Assembly (NCBI GenBank): GCA_024305405.1
Contig: JAKNDB010000027.1
Coordinates: 178,580 to 242,579 of the forward strand
Direction: 5' to 3'
Source of the DNA: Dirofilaria immitis
Lineage: Eukaryota; Nematoda; Chromadorea; Rhabditida; Onchocercidae
Length of the DNA stretch: 64,000 nucleotides
Made by a program: the position numbers and the translations under genes. Shown in pieces: positions 53,314 through 63,950 of the stretch. The notes under the pieces were generated by a model. That model saw nothing but the letters and a program-made list of their open reading frames with translations, was not told where the DNA came from and did not search any database. Positions within the stretch are counted from its first letter, which is position 1. Each line of letters begins with the position of its first letter.

Positions 53314-55760
53314 TAATTTTGTAAAAAAATTAGGTTATAATCTTATATATATATATTTATATATGTATTGTACAGAAACACTCTGAACTCAAAAAATAAT
53401 ACGGCACGATTTTTCTGCAATTTCAAGAATTACGGTCTTTTTTCACTTAGAAGATGCAGAATGTCAAAATTATGGTAATACATGAAAATATAGAAGGTAC
53501 AGTATGTCCAGGGATTATAGTAATACATAATAATAGAAAGACTTACCTGTCTAAATAGTGTATAAGTCGATGTAGTATTATAACAAGCTGACATAGGATT
53601 ATAACCAATTGGCATGGAAGTACCGTATCTATTCGGTTGCATATTTTGATTCGTTTGATAAACAGAACCATCCGATGAAGTTCCGATTACTGCTGCAGGT
53701 GCCTAGCATATTCTAGAATGTATATATATGTAGAAATATAGCAAAATTCAGAAATAATTCAGCAAACTGGTATTGTTTAGCTGCGTATTTTGATGCATTT
53801 GTTCAATGATTATTCGCTGCAATGGTAATCGCTGCTGTGACTAGTGTATATTTTAAATGCGCGACATGGTATGTAGAGAAATAAATTAGCATGGTTTTTT
53901 CCTGGATATAGTCTCTTTTCGACAATAGCAAGTATTATATAACGGAAAACTCTATTGAATCATTAAATATAGAAACCAAAAGACATGTTCATGCAATCGA
54001 TGTATCATAAGGATAAATATAACAATATTTTATTCATTTATCTGCATAGATGTGAACGATTCTGTTTTTTTTTTGAATACAAGATGACAAAGATTAATGA
54101 AATTCATCAAGCGTTATTCCATAGGTCATTTATGAAGTTCTGTTGCACCAATCATGTTAATACCATGTAATTGTTATTTGGGAAAAAAAAATTTCAATTG
54201 TTCAATTAATAACAGAGTACGAGGAGATACAATGAAAATGAGTTATCGATTTCGTTCAAAGAAATGGAAGGGTTACTTTTGCCGGACAACCAATTGGTAA
54301 TAGATCTGTTAGGAATCATTTGTTATTGTACGATTTTACATACTGCTGTATAAACTATTATATAATAGTTTGAAGTTGAAATGCTTACTTGACAAGATGA
54401 AGCAAAAAGCGAAATCATGCATTTGTCGTGGTGCCGTCGCATGTGTAAATCGAAATGAGTAATGGTGCATCGCTCGTTCGAATAGTATGTAATGGTAGCC
54501 GATGACTCCGCAACTCAACATTACGATTAGGGGTTGTATTACGCGGTACAAAATGACGGTGCATTCGGATTCCAAACAAATCCTCGCCTGAAATTATTAT
54601 TTGATATATATATATATATATATATACAACAAATGTTTATGTGCCAATTTTAAATTTAATTTGATGATTACAATTCATTATTACCTTCTTTCAAATATTA
54701 TGTTTAAAATATAAACTATTTCATATACTAATGAAATTATAACTCATTTGACGTGCTCCTCTCCATGTTTGCTTCTGTCGCCTTGTCAGATCGTTGCTAA
54801 CTGATGTGTTTCTTGAGTTTCATGCATTGCGTGTGGATCAGCAATAATTTGCCGTATCCAAGAATACGGTTTCTGTTTCGTCTTCACTAGATGATACTGT
54901 TTCAGATCTAGGAACAATCGATATTATCCGCTTATAATCAGATGCGCATAGATTCTGTTATCGACGCATCTGTGGACGGTGTTGATAGTGTAAATATATG
55001 ATCTGAAAATTTAATGTGTCTTAACTCAATTTTCGTTTAAATAACAGTAGGAAAATAAAACGAAATAAAACCGTAAAATCCTGAAGTCGGAAAAATAAGT
55101 CATTGAACAACTGTTAATTATTGATGCCGTTTGATTGAAAATTGAACGCTTCAGCCACCGCTATCTTCAATCGATTATCAGAGAATGGTTGTCCAAATTT
55201 CCAGCTTGGCTGAATGTTCTTCTATTGTTAATGATCTTTCAGCACTTGCAAAGAAGTTTCTGTAAATTTAATCAATAGTAGCAGATATTATGGTTAAGAA
55301 AAAGCTTGTAAACAAAAAAAATATACATCACAGGCACAGCAACCTGAAGAATCCGTGTGAGTCATTTCATCTGATAAGAGCCAATCGCATATGCTAGTAA
55401 CAGAATCGTCTTTCAAATCACTGACCAATAAAGTCGGATAGCATATTAATTTTGTCTATTTCTTTCTTGGTATCACAATTTTGCCATTCAAAGCCATTTA
55501 AAGGTCTTTCATCATTTATCTCGAAAGAAGTTTCTATAAATTAATTTATCAAGTTCAAATTTAACAAGTAATGCTTCATCTAAAAAAATCTAGACAAATA
55601 GCTATAAATAAAAATATCATTAAGTCCTAACCTGATGGAATCAATGAACAATTCGCATCTGAGGCAATAAAGATGAAAGTTTCATGACAGCAGATCTTTT
55701 CGTTTCATTTCATAACCCTATAGGTTTAGGTAAAATTTTAGATTTGTCGGTTCCTTCCAT
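52471..55760 (-). pseudogene. Unrecognised gene, copy A: PAM2-like motif and repeated Q/N/M-rich exons (frame-broken)
   Basis: Exons on the - strand from the start: 55760-55632 (MEGTDKSKILPKPI), 55532-55344, 55259-55128, 55002-54744, 54587-54389, 53712-53547, 53265-53116, 52931-52767, 52551-52471 (TAA). Exon 5 begins ERGFVWNPNAPSF, close to the PAM2 consensus (LNPxAxxFxP) through which proteins bind the MLLE domain of poly(A)-binding protein. The repeat exons follow. Compared with copy B, exons 1-5 each carry an extra base (two in exon 4), exon 1 has an in-frame TGA, and the exon 3 donor is GC instead of GT. I recognise no family beyond the PAM2-like motif. The density of lesions argues for a pseudogene; the repeat exons 52767-52931 and 53116-53265 remain open. 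Confidence 0.55.
52767..53712 (-). repeat. Three tandemly duplicated exons (copy A)
   Basis: Exons at 53712-53547, 53265-53116 and 52931-52767 all enter and leave in phase 0, so any number keeps the frame. Each encodes about 50-55 residues starting SMPGTATTI with a core of NQNMQPNRYGTSMPIG and ending near GQ or RQ. The first carries one extra base early on. The terminal exon (52551-52471, ending NQTNQNMQ-like) and a degenerate copy near 53765-53850 are further relatives. Introns contain TA microsatellites (52558-52578, 53272-53308). This is an exon-shuffling style tandem array. Confidence 0.8.
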
Positions 55761-55866
55761 ATTTTACATGCTAAATGTATTATATATTAGTATTCACTTA
55801 AATCTTTTCATTTTCTTATCTTTTCAAGAAATTGCTTATATAATATATTATGAATAAAATTTCAAA

Positions 55867-56175
55867 GATATCTGCATATAATTATTGTAGGATATATTTT
55901 ACTAATTAAAATTCAATTTAAAGAAGAAATAAATAATAAGAAAGTACTACAAGATAAATATATACAAGCCAATAAAATGAAGTTTCGTAAGTCGAAATTT
56001 GAAATTTATCACTTCCAAACAAATATGAAAATAATCGGAAATTTGATATAACAAAAGATATCGAGCGCTGTAAAAAATGATTTTAAAACTAAAAAAAATT
56101 TGTTCTTATTTGTGTGAATGATTTTTAATTAGTAAAATATATCCTATAATATATGCAGATACTCTCAATATAAAC
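55867..56175. repeat. Foldback structure in the copy A 5' flank
   Basis: AGATATCTGCATATAATTAT..GGATATATTTTACTAATTAA at 55867-55912 is matched in inverted orientation near 56129-56170 (TTAATTAGTAAAATATATCC, then ATATGCAGATA). The arms are about 40 bp with a loop of about 220 bp. The arrangement resembles a foldback/MITE-type element or the scar of an inverted duplication. Confidence 0.7.
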
Positions 56176-56790
56176 ATACATATTCTACTGACATTTTTTT
56201 AAAATATCTCACTATATTCATTTATTTCTTTTGATATCCTTAATCAGTTTATAAAATTATTTCATGACTGATGTTAGTTTCTGAATTCTCTTTTCTTTCG
56301 ATAATATTGTGCTTGTTTATATTGATAGAATATGTATGTTAAAAGTTTGCACATAAGAGAAACTACTAGAATAGTTGTGGAAATAAAAAAATAAATTGAA
56401 ACATAAACATTATTTTAAAAAGCAGAAATTATACCAATAAAGAGAAGTTTCAATTTTTCATAAACTGAAATAATTACTAATACATCTATTAGTTCTCTTG
56501 AACTTACACAACATCTATTCATCAGTAAAATAATATCTTCTGAAAGAAATAATTTGAAATCAAAAGTGAAGAATAGAAGATAAATGCATGAATGGGAAAG
56601 TAGCAATCAATGTCGATTTATATCCTTACTTGTGAACTTTGACCCCGCCTACTAAAATAATTTGAAATACGACGCTATGTCACTGATAATAACAAACACT
56701 ACTTTAAATAAGCATCATTCCCGCCTATTTCATTTATGTACAATATACAATATAAATATGATTTATTATGCGATGAATTTTGCATAAAGT
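55975..56790. repeat. Inverted duplication, left arm (5' flank of copy A)
   Basis: Its reverse complement occurs at 63190-63950. Shared landmarks include AGATAAATGCATGAATGGGA, TCAATGTCGATTTATATCC, AACTTTGACCCCGCC/GGCGAGGTCAAAGTT and AACAAATTT..TTTAAAACTAAAA. Divergence is moderate with small indels. Confidence 0.85.
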
Positions 56791-58560
56791 TGAAAATCAG
56801 ATTCATAAATTAATATCTGATGGAATTGATAAAAAGAATTTCCAAAATTATGGATCATCAATGAATTACAACAATCAACAGATGCTGCTATTTTTAGAAC
56901 TGGAAATGAATGAAATCGAAAATAAGCAATAGATTTATTTCACTGCATTTAATTTTGATAACCTGTAGTTGCTAGTGTTGAATTAATTGCTTCGATTTAT
57001 AATCTCGAAATGTACCGTAATTTTATCCAAATGAAAGTGAATGAACCCAACAAATTCCATCTGATACAGCTGAAAATGAACATTTTCTTTAATCGCACGA
57101 AAAGAGTAATTATGAGATAATGTCCAGAAGTGGCATTTCATTGTGACAAGACAATGTCACTCGATGTGATTTATAATATCTTGAAAGAAAATATTATGCC
57201 GAAGTGGTGGTTGATAATTAATCCGTGAAAAACGATTTCGAAATCATTCCTTACTATGTCACTTTAGTCATTAAATAGTAAAGCTAATGAGATAAACAAG
57301 GCAATCCGGGATCGATACTTAAATTTTCATTCTTTTAATTAACAGTATTAGTCAGCTTCTGTTAATGAGAAATCTTTGAAACTTACACTTACAATTTTTT
57401 TCCATATTAGCAAGATCTTCATGCATTTCTCGATAATTGTAAAATTTATATATTATTCTGATCAAACAGAAAGCATAGAACGTAACAGATTAAATTATTA
57501 CGGTAAGATATTATTGGTGTTAACTTTCAATTAAAGTGATCCAGAAAACAAGCCAAATATGAAATTTTGATATACTTACTATTTCTAATCTTGACTAGAT
57601 TTGTCAGTTTAATCATAATGATAATAAAATGATTGAAATAAACAGTAGCTTATGCAAGGATCGATATCTAAATTTTCATCCTTTTGATTAACACATGAAT
57701 CACTCTGTCGATTAAGACGAATAAGAAAAAAAAGACAAAATGAGTGATAGAAAATGTATCAACTATTTTTTCACTTGACTATGTTTCAGCAGAATCTTAA
57801 TAAATCTCAACTTTATTTCGCAGAAATCTCTAAATTCAAACTTCAATTGCAATGAAGGATGGAAAAAAATGTTGTTAATAGTAATCAATTATTAAGATTG
57901 AAATTAATAAAAATACAGGAAGAATGAGTTATCAGTTGACCTCAATACTTTTTCTTATTTTGTTTCTCATAAAGAGATCAAAATTTTGAAAAAAATTAGT
58001 GGGTCAAAATATGAAACTCATTGTTGATTTGGTTAATAAATAAATAAAATAAGCAAAAAAGCAAAAATAAAAAAGATGGATCTTTTAAGAAATTGTTAAG
58101 ATTTCTTTTCTGATAAAACACTATAAAATATATTCGTACAATTTTCTATCGATTAACAGAAACTTTTGCATATTTAATTCTTTTCACAATTTGACTTCAC
58201 TGAAAGAGTAAGTTACTATTCTTCAAATGACATATTAACTAACAGTCGCTAAATCATTCATAGTTTAATTGGCGGGAATATTAAATAAATCACATAAAAC
58301 AATGTATTATCCGATCCTCCCTCTCCCTATACTTCAAGATATCAAACATACACTGTACCCGAGAATAACGATGACAACATTTCTTCATCCATTTTACAAA
58401 GATGATAGAAAAAACTGAAGATGTGAAATATCATATCTGAAAGAATAGATTCATTTAGAAATTTGGGAAGACGAAAACAGAATATTCTGCTATTTTGAAC
58501 TACTACACTATCTTTTCCATCAATTTAATCGTTATAGAAGAAGATTAAATTACCGGAAAA
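56790..58560. other. Spacer between duplicated units, no gene recognised
   Basis: AT-rich DNA unique to the gap between copies A and B. I found no convincing exon. A weak stretch near 58370-58420 (PRITMTTFLH) is reminiscent of the GTQLTMRTFHIGG motif of bacterial RpoC and could be an extension of the insertion described next, but it is too short to rely on. Confidence 0.4.
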
Positions 58561-58960
58561 GAATGATTAATTTTCGAGATTCCAAAAGTTAAAAAGTTAT
58601 TCAAAGCATGATTTCCTAGAGAGCATGCTGTTGTTAGTGAAGTAGACGGCTATGTAGCATTCTTTAAGAAAAATTTTCACATCGAGATGCAAGTACATAA
58701 TAATCAAGTTAATGTGGATAATTTTTTATATAAAAATGTCCTATTGATGAGTAATGATCCTGAACTACATGATATTTTACGCGTACTTAAATTAGAAGTT
58801 TTAACACACTCTATGATTTTTGAAATACAACAGATTCATAGATTATACGTTATTCGCATAAACATCAAATACTTAGAGGTAATACTGAAAAAATGTTATA
58901 AAAGTAGAAATTACTGATCTTGCTGCTTCCTTTCAAAAGATAACAAAAGTTATTATCTGT
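58560..58960 (+). pseudogene. rpoC: Bacterial rpoC (RNA polymerase beta-prime) C-terminal fragment, probable Wolbachia-derived insertion
   Basis: The + strand translation follows the C-terminal region of bacterial RpoC block by block. EIPKVKKLFKA, a TGA stop and FPREHAVVSEVDGYVAF match the PRVxELFEAR..P.xHAxxSEIDG region. PELHDILRVLKLEVL, EIQQIHRLYVIRINIKYLEVI match DILRxLGxEAL..xVxEVQxVYRLQGVKINDKHIEVI. A one-base shift then leads into KVEITDL, the next conserved step. Eukaryotic polymerases do not share this sequence. In a filarial genome the likeliest source is Wolbachia, whose nuclear transfers are well known. An in-frame stop and a frameshift show the copy is dead. The longest frame runs 58687-58917. 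The donor species is inferred, not proven. Confidence 0.85.
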
Positions 58961-59514
58961 TGTTTTGTTTGTTTCTAATACTCATTTGTTTTTATTCAAA
59001 TTTATTTACAGATTGCTTGTAACTTTACTTAATTATTTATTTATTTTTATTTACTGATATTTAATCACTGTTTTGAACATTTCGCTATTATCGATCGAAT
59101 ATCTATTTTATGAGCCTTTATTGATCGTTTTAATCAGTAAAAAATTTTACACTAAAACGATTATACTAGCGAATATTTTTAAAACAAGAATTCTGTTTCC
59201 GTTAACTTATTTTAGAATTTTTGACAATTAGGATAGATTATCAAAGGTTTTATTGATGAAGTTAATGGAAGTAATAGGTATAGGTGAATTTCATATTTCG
59301 TTTGTTTTCTGGATCATCTTAATAGAATTAAAAACTAATATCTTATCGTCTTAATATTCATTCTATATATTTTCTTCTAAAATTTTTCTTCCGCAAAATG
59401 GAAATATTGACACTACCTTATCGAGGAAAAAAAACATAAACATTTTTCTTAATAAGCTCAAGCGGCAGTGAGCTTATTAAGACAAAGTGAAAACAAAAAA
59501 GAATGAATGAGACA
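58961..59514. other. Spacer between the rpoC fragment and duplicated unit B
   Basis: AT-rich, no exon recognised. It contains the hairpin at 59448-59481, close to the left edge of unit B. Confidence 0.5.
59448..59481. repeat. Perfect 13-bp hairpin next to the duplication boundary
   Basis: CTTAATAAGCTCA, an 8-nt loop AGCGGCAG, then TGAGCTTATTAAG. It lies about 35 bases before the left edge of duplicated unit B and may mark a rearrangement junction or a small element end. Confidence 0.75.
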
Positions 59515-59801
59515 GCAAAAAATAAGTTTATACAAAATTTAATTGAAAATATCAAAGAGGTTTTATGTACAATATATATTGTCAATCGAAAAAACAAACA
59601 ATAATGTAAGCATGTATCAAGAATTCAAATAATATTCTAATAACTGGAGAAGATCAAATAGTCGTCATTCATCATTATATACAATTATATTGAATTGTTC
59701 ATTTATACTTTTTAATTTTCAATAATCATATGAAAATACAGCATAAATTTTGTTTATACAAAAATATATTTCAATCAAACAATAAATGATAAGGAAATAT
59801 T

Positions 59802-62475
59802 TCAATGAATTGAAGGATATATCATTGAATTATAATGAGTCGATATCATGATATTATATCCATTCATCTGCATAATTCGAATTTGTTGTAATTCAATTAA
59901 ATTATTTGTTGCATTTGTTATTATTAATGCTATACTTAGTATAGTCTATAAAATATTACTCGATTCATATATGCAGTTTTTTTGACAACAGGAAATATAT
60001 GATGTGATCGAGAATAATCTTATTAATGCACAAAAATGCAATAATTAGAAAGACATGCCTGTACAGTTGCTGTATTATAGTAAGTGTTGTCATAGAAGTA
60101 CAGTATCTAGTCCCATTCGCATTTGAATACATTTACTGCGATCCAATTAGATTACTCGCTGCATTAATCATCGATGCTACGATATTTGGCATTATCTAAA
60201 ATATTTTATATATATAAATTCAGTATGTAGTGTGACATAATTTCTTCTTAATTACATGAAATATGATCTTTTCGGCAATAAAATGTGTATAATATACCTA
60301 AGAATTCTATTGATTTAGAAAATACAGTATTTAAAAAATATTATTTATAACAGTTTATAATAAGTCATATTTATTTATTTGTACAAATAAAATGATTTGT
60401 GATTATTTTGTATGCACAATTTATTATACATTTTTTATTAAGCAATACTCAATGATGTATTATATATAATGTTATGCTACTGCTAATCACATTAAAATTC
60501 TATATCTTATCAGGAGATGCTACTGTTAATCATATTAAAATTCTATAATAATCAGGAGAAACTGACTCTAGTTTGAACTGCTGTAGGAAATGTACGAAAT
60601 TTGTGAATTTCTTGGAATTTTAATTGCTAGAAGAATATACCTGTATAACCGATGTGCTATAATAAACTGGCATGATGACATCGTATGTATTCGCAAATTT
60701 ACATGAAAACATTTACGGTAACCCGCATTCTATAACACGACAATGATTATTTTAATAAACAATACTGATCGGTTTGCTAAACTTCTTAAAATTTTATTAT
60801 TATCGCTTATCGATCAAATGTATTGATCTTAATATCTGAAATTGTTAAATTAACAAAATATGGGAAGGAGATGTAGCATTTTTGATGAATTATTAATTTT
60901 ATTCATCATATAATAATTCGAAACAAAAATGTTTACCTGACCAAATGAACTTTGTTGATAGGTAAGAGCTAAGTTTTGCATTTGCCACGGTACTGTGACA
61001 TATGATGACCTATACGGTAATGATACATCTCTAGTTTCAATATTATATAACGTGAGACGGTGATTCGGCAGTGATTTAATATCGTAATTATGGGTTAAGT
61101 TACGCGGTACAAATGGCGGTGCATCTGGATTCCAAAAAATTTTTTCTGAAACTATTGTTTTTTTTTAAAAGAAAAAATTATTCCAAATATATATAATAAA
61201 TATTTATTGCCAATCTTAAATTTATGTTTATAATACAATTCATTATTACTTTTTTCAAATATTATATTTAAAATATAAACTAATATATAGCGAAATTATA
61301 ATATATTCTTACTCATTTGACGTGCTCCTCTTCATGTTTACTTCTATTGCCTTGTCAGATGTTGCTAACTGATATGTTTGTTGAGTTTCATTCATTGCGG
61401 TAGGCATAGCAATAATTTGCGTATCCAAGAAAACAGTTTCTGTTTCGTCTTTACTAGATGATATTGTTTCAGATCTAGAAACAATCGATATTATCCGCTT
61501 ATAATCATATGCCATGGATTCTGTTGTCGATTCATCTGTAGACGGTGTTGATGGTGTAAATATATAATCTGAAATTTAACGTATCTTAACTTGATTTTCA
61601 TTCAAACAACAGCAGGAAACAAAAAAAAATAATGAATGCAAAGTCTTTATAATTTAATATTAATTTATTTAAAAAGGATTTGTTAAAAAAATTTCTTCTG
61701 AAGATTAAATCCTTTGTAAGTCACATAATCGAAGAGAGCAGATAATTCCATTTCTACGATATAACTGCGTTTGTTCAAAACCGTAAAATGCTGAAGCTAG
61801 AAAAATAAGCCATTGAAGAACTGTTAATTATTAATACCTTTTAATTGAAAATTGAATGCTTCAGTCACCGCTATCTTTAATCGATAATCAGAGAATGGTG
61901 TCCAAATTTCTAGCTTGGCTGAATATTCTTCTACTGTTAATGATCTTTCAGCACTTGCAAAGAAGTTTCTGTAAATTTAATCGGTAATAAAAGATATTAC
62001 AGCTAAGAAAAAGCTTGAAAACAAAACAAAACAAAAAAAAATATCACAGGCATAGCAACCTGAAGAATCCATGCGAGTCATTTTATCTGATAAGAGCCAA
62101 TCGCATATGCTGGTAACAGAATCGTCTTTCAAATCATGACCAATAAAGTCGGATAGCATATTAATTTTGTTTATTTCTTTCTTGGTTTCACAATTTTGCC
62201 ATTCAAAGCCATTTAAAGGTCTTTCATTATTTATCTCGAAAGAAGTTTCTGTAAAATTAATTTTTCAAATTCAAATTTATTAACCAATCCTTCATCTAAG
62301 AAAAATCTAGACAAACAACTATAAAAAAACATATATCATTAAATCTAACCTGATGAAATCAATGAACAACTCGAATAAGGCAATAAAGATAAAAGTTTCA
62401 TGACAGCAGATTTTTTCGTTTCAACTCATAACTAATAGGTTTAGGTAAAATTTTAGATTTGTCGGTTTCTTCCAT
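59802..62475 (-). pseudogene. Unrecognised gene, copy B: PAM2-like motif, better preserved 5' exons, degenerate repeat exons
   Basis: Exons on the - strand: 62475-62350 (MEETDKSKILPKPISYELKR), 62248-62060 (open: ETSFEINNERPLNGFEW to LLSDKMTRMDSS), 61968-61838 (ERSLTVEEYSAKLEIWTPF), 61568-61313 (Ser/Thr-rich, 85 residues), 61145-60937 (FWNPDAPPFVPRNL, a strong PAM2-like match, to QQSSFGQ), degenerate repeat exons near 60735-60640 and 60195-60060, terminal exon 59945-59802. Frames within exons 2-5 are open. Exon 1 needs one shift, exon 3 enters out of phase (also in copy A), and exon 5 has one surplus base in AAAAAATTTTTT. The PAM2-like motif suggests binding to poly(A)-binding protein and so a role in mRNA translation or stability, as an inference. 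It could be a live gene in an imperfect assembly, or a younger pseudogene than copy A. Confidence 0.5.
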
Positions 62476-62584
62476 AGTTTTACAAGCTAAATATGTTATA
62501 TATTAGCATTACTTAAATTTTTCCATTATTTTAAATCAAACAATTATAATCTGTATATTTTTTATCTTTTCAAGAAGTTGCTTA

Positions 62585-62740
62585 TATAATATATTATAAA
62601 TATAATTTCAAAAATATTGGCATACATATAATTATCATAGAATATATTTCACTAATTAATATATATAATATATTATGAATAAAATTTCAAAGATATCTGC
62701 ATATAATTATTGTAGGATATATTTTACTAATTAAAATTCA
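62585..62740. repeat. Internal ~85-bp tandem duplication in unit B 5' flank
   Basis: CTTATATAATATATTAT, then ATAATTTCAAA, then GCATA..AATTAT..TAGAATATATTTCACTAATT is repeated immediately with small differences. Unit A has only one copy (near 55835-55915). The duplication therefore arose after the segmental duplication. Confidence 0.8.
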
Positions 62741-63189
62741 ATTTAAAGAAGAAATAAATAATAAGAAAGTACTACAGATAAATATATACAAGCCAATAAA
62801 ATGAAGTTTCGTAAGTCGAAATTTGAAATTTATCACTTCCAAACAAATATGAATGTTCAAGAATGTTCTATTTATATTTGAATACAATATTTCAATCACT
62901 TTACTGAATTTTAATTACTATGAAATATCTCTTAAAATGAAACATATTTGGTGATCTACTAATATCAAATTTATTCATATAATTCATGATTTTATGTTGC
63001 TTCATTCTAAATAATTTCGATAGTTTTGAGACTAAAAGTTTTAAAAAATCTTTTTTAAAAGAAGTCAATCGTTACAAAATTATTTTAACAAAAAGTCGAT
63101 ACTTTTATAATATCAGTCAGGAAAAAAGCTTCCAAAAATTTCACATCGAATGATATTTTAATAAATAAAAGATACTTTTGAAACTGATT

Positions 63190-63950
63190 TTCAACTCTAT
63201 GCAGAATTCATCGCATAATCATATTTATATTGTATATTGTATAGAACTAAAGCAGGCGGGAATAATACTTATTTAAAACAGTGTTTAGTTATTATCAGTG
63301 GCATAGCGTTGCATTTCGAATTATTTTAGTGGGCGAGGTCAAAGTTCAAAAGTAAGGATATAAATCGACATTGATTGCCACTTTCCCATTCATGCATTTA
63401 TCTTCTATTCTTAACCTTTGATATGCAAATTGTTTTCTTTCAGAATATATTATCTTACTGATAAATAGATATTGTTTAAGTTTAAGAGAACTATTACATT
63501 ACATGTATTAGTAATTATTTAAATTTATGAAAAATTGATACTTCTTTTTGTTAGTATAATTTTCGCTTTTTTTCAATAATATTTATGCTTCAATTCATTT
63601 TTAATTTACACATCTATTCTTGGCAGTTTCTCTTATGTTCATACATATTTCCATCAATATTACAATATTATTGAAAAAAGAGAATCAGAAACTAACATCA
63701 GTCATGAAATAATTTTTGTAGACTGATTAAAGATATTAAAAAGATGAAAGAATATAGTGAGATATTTCAAATAAATACTTAAATAATCGTTTGCACGAAT
63801 AAGAACAAATCCTTTTAGTTTTAAAATCATTTCTTACATCGCCCGATATTTTCTTTCATTATCAAATATCCGATTAATTTCACTTTTATTTGGAGGTAAT
63901 AAATTTCGACTTGCGAAATTTCTTTTCGTTAACTTGCATACATTTATTAC
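63190..63950. repeat. Inverted duplication, right arm
   Basis: Reverse complement of 55975-56790. By colinearity, the region corresponding to the copy A start codon (55760) would lie about 200 bases beyond 63950, just outside the window and on the + strand. Confidence 0.85.

Larger units (their letters stand above)
51930..56012. repeat. Left unit of a ~4-kb tandem segmental duplication
   Basis: Matches 59515-62855 in the same orientation. Shared blocks include the left edge (AAATTTAATTGAAAATATC, then TTTTATGTACAATATA, then AATAAATGATAAGGAA), all exons of the - strand gene, and the 5' flank up to ATTTATCACTTCCAAACAAA. The coordinate offset drifts from about 7.4 kb at the left to 6.7 kb at the right because the right unit is shorter. 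Confidence 0.85.
59515..62855. repeat. Right unit of the tandem segmental duplication
   Basis: Direct-orientation counterpart of 51930-56012. It is shorter, mainly because the repeat-exon part is contracted and degenerate. It carries its own internal tandem duplication at 62585-62740. Homology to unit A stops near 62855, after ATTTATCACTTCCAAACAAA. Confidence 0.85.

Noticed and set aside
54336..54575. 79-residue - strand frame as an independent gene
   Set aside because: It is the shifted reading frame of copy A exon 5; alignment with copy B shows the frame change after the PAM2-like motif.
58370..58420. Extension of the rpoC fragment upstream (PRITMTTFLH)
   Set aside because: The similarity to the RpoC GTQLTMRTF motif is short and the intervening sequence does not align, so it was not included in the call.
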